This document shows positions 24,877 to 28,898 of a stretch of 28,898 nucleotides of DNA, one piece after another. The DNA comes from an uncultured Neisseriaceae bacterium. GTDB taxonomy: Bacteria; Pseudomonadota; Gammaproteobacteria; Burkholderiales; UBA11063. The stretch spans positions 1-28,898 of the forward strand of contig CALFYC010000122.1 of NCBI GenBank assembly GCA_937952895.1. The letters are read 5' to 3'. Within the stretch, counting starts at the first letter, position 1; each line of letters starts with the position of its first letter. A program made the position numbers and the translations under genes. The notes beneath the pieces are model-generated. The model ran no database searches and was not told the origin of the DNA. It worked only from the letters and a program-made list of their open reading frames with translations.

Positions 24877-26886
24877 ATGTATAATGTTTTAGCCAAAATA
24901 ATAATAGCTTGTATCTGTATGATTTTATGTGCTTGTGGTGGTAATAATGGCAGTAGTTACCGAGCCGTTGAATCTGGAATTCAATATATCTTACCAAATG
25001 GTACAATTATTTCTAGCCCGACTTCAACTTTGGATGTTAATCAAGGTAATGATCTGAATACAAGTATTTCTATTTATGGGGGAACTCCAGGTTTATCAAT
25101 AACTTTTAGTGATCAGGTGCTTGAATCAGGCTCCGGTTTAATAATTTCATTTAATCCAGCAACTTTAATTAGTGGAAGTACAACTTTAAGTAGCACTATG
25201 CTAATAAATGCTACAGATGCGGTAATTGGTTCTTATAGTGTTGAATTATACGCTTCATATTCATATGGAGTTATAAATCATAAAGTTTTAGTTGGTACGA
25301 TGACTATTAATGTTAATAATGGTCATACTCCAACTCCTGGTACTTTGTCAATTTCACCTCAGGATCCAACTATTAATTATTTAGAATCAGCTATATTAAC
25401 ATTAAGTTTAAATGGACGAGAGTACGATAATAATCCATTAACGGTAAACTTAACAAGTACTAATCCCTGGACAATTACATTATTAACCAATACCTGTATT
25501 TTGACTGAAAGCAGCAATACTTGCCCGGTTTATGTATATAGTGCATTAAATGGTGCTGGATCATCCATTATAATAGCTAGTGCTGATGGTTATGAGTCAG
25601 CAACTACTACCATGACAGTTACCAATAATTCGCCTGTGATGTATGAATGGGTTAGTGGTGAGAGTGATACATCGATTCCTCATTATGGAACTAAAGGTAT
25701 TCCCAGTGTAGATAATACACCAGGTCAGCGTGTTTGGGCTGTAAGTTGGTCTGATAGTTCAGGTAATTTATGGTTATTTGGTGGGCAAGGACAGGATGCT
25801 TATGATAACGGCGGAATGTTAAATGATTTATGGAAATATAATCCCAATGATAATACGTGGACATGGGTGAGTGGTCAAAATATTATTAATGAGTCTGGAA
25901 TTTATGGTGTTAAAGGAGTTGCTAGCGTAAATAATCTTCCTGGAGCACGAGATCGTTCTACCTATTGGAGTGATGAGTCTGGTAATTTATGGCTATTTGG
26001 TGGGTATGGCTATGATGAATCTGGCAACCTAAATGATATTAATGACATTTGGAAGTATACGATACATGATAATACTTGGACATGGGTTGGAGGTGAAAGT
26101 CATGTTGGTGGAATAGCTCATTATGGAACTAAGGGAGTGCCAAGTATAAATAATATTCCATGTGCTAGAGATACTGCTTCTGGATGGTATGAAAATAATA
26201 ATTTATGGCTCTTTGGTGGAGAAGGTTTTGATAATGGCTACTATAATGATTTATGGAAATATAACCCTAATGATAATACTTGGACATGGGTGAGTGGACC
26301 TAACGAGTCAGAACAGCCTGCAAACTATGGAACTAAAGGTGTGCCAAGTGTTAATAATATTCCTGGATCTCGTGATAGTGATGTAGTATGGTCTGACGAA
26401 TCTGGTAACTTATGGCTATTTGGTGGTTTTAACAGTAGTGGTGATGCTTTTAATGATTTATGGAAATATTCACTAAACAATAATACTTGGACCTGGACCA
26501 GCGGTAAAAACGGTCCATGGCAGCATGGTGATTATGGGACTAAAGGTGTAGCTAACGAAAGTAATGTCCCCGGGGCTAGATGGGGTGGCGTGGTTGGTTG
26601 GCGAGATCATCAAGGCAATCTGTGGCTCTTCGGTGGTTTAATCGGTTCGGCACATTTTAATGATGTCTGGCGTTATAATATCGAAAGTAATCTCTGGACC
26701 TGGATGGGTGGTGAGAGTACTTTTAATGCTAGTGGGATTTATGGAACTAAGGGTGTTCCAAGCTCGGATAATATGATAGGTTATCGTAGTGCTTCAGTTG
26801 GCTGGTTAGACGAAGCGGGTAATTTCTGGTTGTTTAGTGGAAGTGGTATAAATGATTTATGGAAAATTATACCTAATGGGAACTAA
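24877..26886 (+). CDS. Lipoprotein with Ig-like stalk and six Kelch-like repeats
   Basis: The 669-residue product has a signal peptide ending LCAC (lipid Cys20, Gly at +2). Residues about 38-147 match domain A of the 624- and 1098-aa lipoproteins, without its Cys pair. Residues about 153-250 are one domain B, opening PTPGTLSISPQDPTINYLES, with the Cys pair TCILTESSNTC. From about 259 onward there are six Kelch/galactose-oxidase-type repeats of about 60-75 residues: GNLWLFGG, then NDLWKYNPNDNTWTW, VSG, YGTKGVPSVNNIPGAR. The YEWVSG before repeat 1 mirrors the TWTWVSG strand that ends the others, and the last repeat stops at NDLWKI. Both suggest velcro closure of a six-bladed propeller. Such propellers usually bind proteins or glycans. 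The weak ribosome site is GGGG. It probably has its own promoter. Confidence 0.88.
   Translation: MYNVLAKIIIACICMILCACGGNNGSSYRAVESGIQYILPNGTIISSPTSTLDVNQGNDLNTSISIYGGTPGLSITFSDQVLESGSGLIISFNPATLISGSTTLSSTMLINATDAVIGSYSVELYASYSYGVINHKVLVGTMTINVNNGHTPTPGTLSISPQDPTINYLESAILTLSLNGREYDNNPLTVNLTSTNPWTITLLTNTCILTESSNTCPVYVYSALNGAGSSIIIASADGYESATTTMTVTNNSPVMYEWVSGESDTSIPHYGTKGIPSVDNTPGQRVWAVSWSDSSGNLWLFGGQGQDAYDNGGMLNDLWKYNPNDNTWTWVSGQNIINESGIYGVKGVASVNNLPGARDRSTYWSDESGNLWLFGGYGYDESGNLNDINDIWKYTIHDNTWTWVGGESHVGGIAHYGTKGVPSINNIPCARDTASGWYENNNLWLFGGEGFDNGYYNDLWKYNPNDNTWTWVSGPNESEQPANYGTKGVPSVNNIPGSRDSDVVWSDESGNLWLFGGFNSSGDAFNDLWKYSLNNNTWTWTSGKNGPWQHGDYGTKGVANESNVPGARWGGVVGWRDHQGNLWLFGGLIGSAHFNDVWRYNIESNLWTWMGGESTFNASGIYGTKGVPSSDNMIGYRSASVGWLDEAGNFWLFSGSGINDLWKIIPNGN
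25651..26883 (+). repeat. Six tandem Kelch-like repeats in the 669-aa lipoprotein
   Basis: The repeats are close enough at DNA level to share short near-identical blocks. For example AATGATAATAC, one variable base, then TGGACATGGGTGAGTGG occurs near 25849 and again near 26271. Recombination between units could change blade number. Confidence 0.75.
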
Positions 26887-27095
26887 TAAAATTTGATTTT
26901 TGGAATGTTGAAAATTAAACTAAGTTATTTAATCATCTGACAAAGAGATTGCTATCAAATCTTGATGAGTTATTTACAAAGATAATCATAAGCGACATAT
27001 AATTTTATTGTATGCATCTACTTAAATTTTTAAAAATATATTAATTTTTAATTATCTAGTCTTTAAACTTAATTTTGCCATAATCATTTATAGGG

Positions 27096-27115
27096 TTTTG
27101 CAAAAATTCGCAAAA
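27096..27115. repeat. 20-base palindrome, copy 2 (TTTTGCAAAAATTCGCAAAA)
   Basis: It differs from copy 1 (13634-13653) at a single base. It is followed immediately by TGCTAATTT, which also occurs 17 bases after copy 1. It is upstream of the second BNR-repeat lipoprotein gene. Confidence 0.7.
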
Positions 27116-27232
27116 TGCTAATTTCAATTTGCTAATATCGCTCGAAGTCTTAGGTTCAAAAATATCAATATATTTTTTAATTTACTTGCTACTTGATAAG
27201 ATTATACATATTCTTTGCAATAATAATTTATA

Positions 27233-27241
27233 TGTTATAAT
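27233..27241 (+). promoter_or_regulatory. Predicted extended -10 promoter of the second BNR-repeat lipoprotein gene
   Basis: TGTTATAAT is identical to the ruvC element at 3158-3166, here 32 bases before the ATG at 27274. A TTTGCA at 27214-27219 is a weak -35 at 16-base spacing. Confidence 0.55.
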
Positions 27242-27273
27242 TTTCAATAAAGTCGTTATTTTGGATTTACAAT

Positions 27274-28898
27274 ATGAAAAATTTTAAGATTTTAAAAAGA
27301 TTAATTAGTGTGATATTTATATTGAATATTTCAATATTGTTATTAAGCTGTAATAGTTCTAACAATGCAAATTCAAATGTTGGATCAATTGATTTGTCTA
27401 GATCTTCAAACGCGGGATTTATGATAGTTGGAGAAGGTGGAATAATTAATAAACTTTCTTTATCTGGCAAAATAGGAAATGTAAGATCATCAATTGAGGG
27501 TATGCAAGATATAGTTTATGGGAATAATAAATTTGTCTCAGTTGGTCTATTGGGTGTTATTGTAAGTTCGACGGATGGAGTGAATTGGCAATCAGAATCT
27601 ACAGAAGCAAAAATAGATATCGACAGTATCTTATATGGAAATAATAAATTTATTGCAACAGGCAGAAATTATAATGGCAGTAATATATTATTATATTCAA
27701 ATGATGGTACAGATTGGCATATTGAGTCTTATTCGGGATTATTTAATGGGTATATTGGTAAAGTTGTATATGGTAATAGACAATACGTTGCAACTATCAA
27801 AAATGACGAGGAATCCGAAAATATTAAAATTGCCACATCTGTAGATGGAGTAAATTGGAATATTGAATCAGTTAAAGTAAATGGTAATTTAAATAGTGTT
27901 ATATTTAGTCAAAATCATTTCATTTTGATTGGTGAAGATGAAAGCCATAGTAGTCTTATTTTGAATTCAGCTGATGGTATTACGTGGAATCGCGTTATAA
28001 ATAATAGACCAAATACTAACTTAAATTCTATTATTTATGCAGAAAGTAAATTTATTGCAGTTGGTCAAGATCAATCTTCTCAAACGGGAATAGTTGCTGT
28101 ATCTCAAGATGGGCTAAATTGGAACTATATATCTACGAATTTAGAAATACCATTTAATAAAATAGCTTATGGTAATAATCTATATACTGTTTTATCAAAT
28201 ATAGAATCTAATAATAACTTTTTAGCATCTAGTGACTTAACTAATTGGGTGGTAAAATCTTCAATAAATAATGTTTACATAAGTGGAATAGCTTATGGTG
28301 CTGGAAAATTTGTAGTTGCGGGTTCAGATATTAATGGTGAAGGTTTGATTGCGACCTCTACAGATGGAATAGAGTGGCAGAATGGGTTTAGTCATGAGTT
28401 TAAAAATTTAAACGGAATAGTCCATACTGATAAGCAATTTATTGCTGTTGGAGATGATGGTGAAGTTATAAATTCATCAGATGGATATAATTGGCAAGAT
28501 AGATTAAGCATGACGGGTATAAATCTATATAGTATTGCATATGGGAATAACCAAATTGATGTGGTTGGTGATAATGGTACAATTCTTCTTTCTTCAGACG
28601 GTGTAATATGGAATTACGAATCAATTGGCGAAGGGGATATGTTTGGAATTACATATGCTAATAAAAGATTTGTTGCTGTAGGTGAGAGTGGAAAAGTATT
28701 AATTTCAAATAATGGGACTGTTTGGACATCCTTATATAGCGGAGTAAAGAATAATCTAAGAAGTGTTGTGTATGGTGATAATAAATTTGTTGCTGTAGGT
28801 GATGATAATACTATAATAGTTTCTAAAAATGATGGTACTGGTTGGATAGAAGAATCTTGCCCAGGGACTGAAAATCTCATTAGCATAGCATACGGTAA
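27274..28898 (+). CDS. Lipoprotein with BNR/WD40-like repeats, paralogue 2, partial (runs off window end)
   Basis: The frame is open from the ATG at 27274 to the last base, giving 541 complete codons. The signal peptide ends LLSC (lipid Cys26, Asn at +2). The repeats match those of the 628-aa protein one for one, from FMIVGEGGIINKLSLSGK through about 12 units to SIAYG at the window edge. The alignment is nearly colinear: a 36-base block identical in both genes begins at codon 252 in the first and codon 250 here. The signal peptides are also similar (MKNFK...), so the whole gene was duplicated. The C-terminal two or so repeats lie outside the window. TTGGAT is a weak ribosome site. The copies flank the Kelch gene and have separate upstream regions, so they may be expressed differently. 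Confidence 0.87.
   Translation, partial: MKNFKILKRLISVIFILNISILLLSCNSSNNANSNVGSIDLSRSSNAGFMIVGEGGIINKLSLSGKIGNVRSSIEGMQDIVYGNNKFVSVGLLGVIVSSTDGVNWQSESTEAKIDIDSILYGNNKFIATGRNYNGSNILLYSNDGTDWHIESYSGLFNGYIGKVVYGNRQYVATIKNDEESENIKIATSVDGVNWNIESVKVNGNLNSVIFSQNHFILIGEDESHSSLILNSADGITWNRVINNRPNTNLNSIIYAESKFIAVGQDQSSQTGIVAVSQDGLNWNYISTNLEIPFNKIAYGNNLYTVLSNIESNNNFLASSDLTNWVVKSSINNVYISGIAYGAGKFVVAGSDINGEGLIATSTDGIEWQNGFSHEFKNLNGIVHTDKQFIAVGDDGEVINSSDGYNWQDRLSMTGINLYSIAYGNNQIDVVGDNGTILLSSDGVIWNYESIGEGDMFGITYANKRFVAVGESGKVLISNNGTVWTSLYSGVKNNLRSVVYGDNKFVAVGDDNTIIVSKNDGTGWIEESCPGTENLISIAYG

Larger units (their letters stand above)
26887..27273 (+). other. 387-base intergenic region with palindrome and promoter elements
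   Basis: No credible gene is seen. It is AT-rich with simple A/T hairpins around 27025-27055. It contains the second copy of the TTTTGC/GCAAAA palindrome (27096-27115), two TGCTAAT-type extended -10 candidates (27116-27124 and 27130-27138), and a perfect extended -10 TGTTATAAT (27233-27241) near the next gene. Confidence 0.6.

Noticed and set aside
15722..26886. CRISPR-like or mobile-element repeats in the lipoprotein cluster
   Set aside because: The repeats are in-frame protein repeats with diverged DNA. No regular spacer pattern, transposase, integrase or terminal inverted repeats were seen.

Overview
The window comes from an AT-rich Gram-negative bacterium, by eye about one third G+C. The rod-shape genes mreBCD, mrdA and rodA, a MaeB-type malic enzyme, RuvC, and many lipoproteins with Lol-compatible signals fit a low-GC gamma- or betaproteobacterium. 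I cannot fix the genus from sequence alone.

Left edge (1-553, minus): the N-terminal part of a lipoprotein with a bacterial Ig-like domain, cut by the window start, with its own promoter. Core block (759-13252): maeB (minus) is divergent from ruvC (plus). Then comes a minus-strand directon read from right to left: tkt, mreB, mreC, mreD, mrdA (PBP2), rodA, and a double-SIS MurQ/GKRP-like gene. Gaps range from 33 bases down to overlaps, so this is probably one operon centred on the elongasome. A small VOC-fold protein is divergent from tkt.

Right half (13717 to window end, plus): eight consecutive predicted lipoproteins with no metabolic gene among them. One is an unrecognised 583-aa protein. 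Five form a tight run, probably an operon: a 1098-aa protein with six Cys-paired Ig-like repeats, a 624-aa protein with a seven-repeat YVTN propeller, a 452-aa protein with a probable propeller, a 137-aa PEGA-domain protein, and a 628-aa protein with about 14 BNR-like repeats. After these come a 669-aa protein with six Kelch-like repeats behind its own promoter, and a close paralogue of the 628-aa protein that runs off the window. None has Asp at +2 after the lipid Cys, so outer-membrane or surface placement is expected.

The most interesting signal is modular. Several of these lipoproteins share the same N-terminal stalk domains (an upstream domain 'A' and a Cys-paired Ig-like domain 'B') but carry different heads, mostly beta-propellers of different classes. 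This looks like a shuffled family of surface stalk-plus-propeller proteins, with binding or adhesion as the likely but unproven role. A 20-bp palindrome, TTTTGCGAAAATTCGCAAAA, occurs in two long intergenic regions of this cluster next to possible extended -10 elements and may be a shared operator. A second point of interest is the MurQ/GKRP-like SIS protein in the elongasome operon, which appears to lack a MurQ catalytic Glu.
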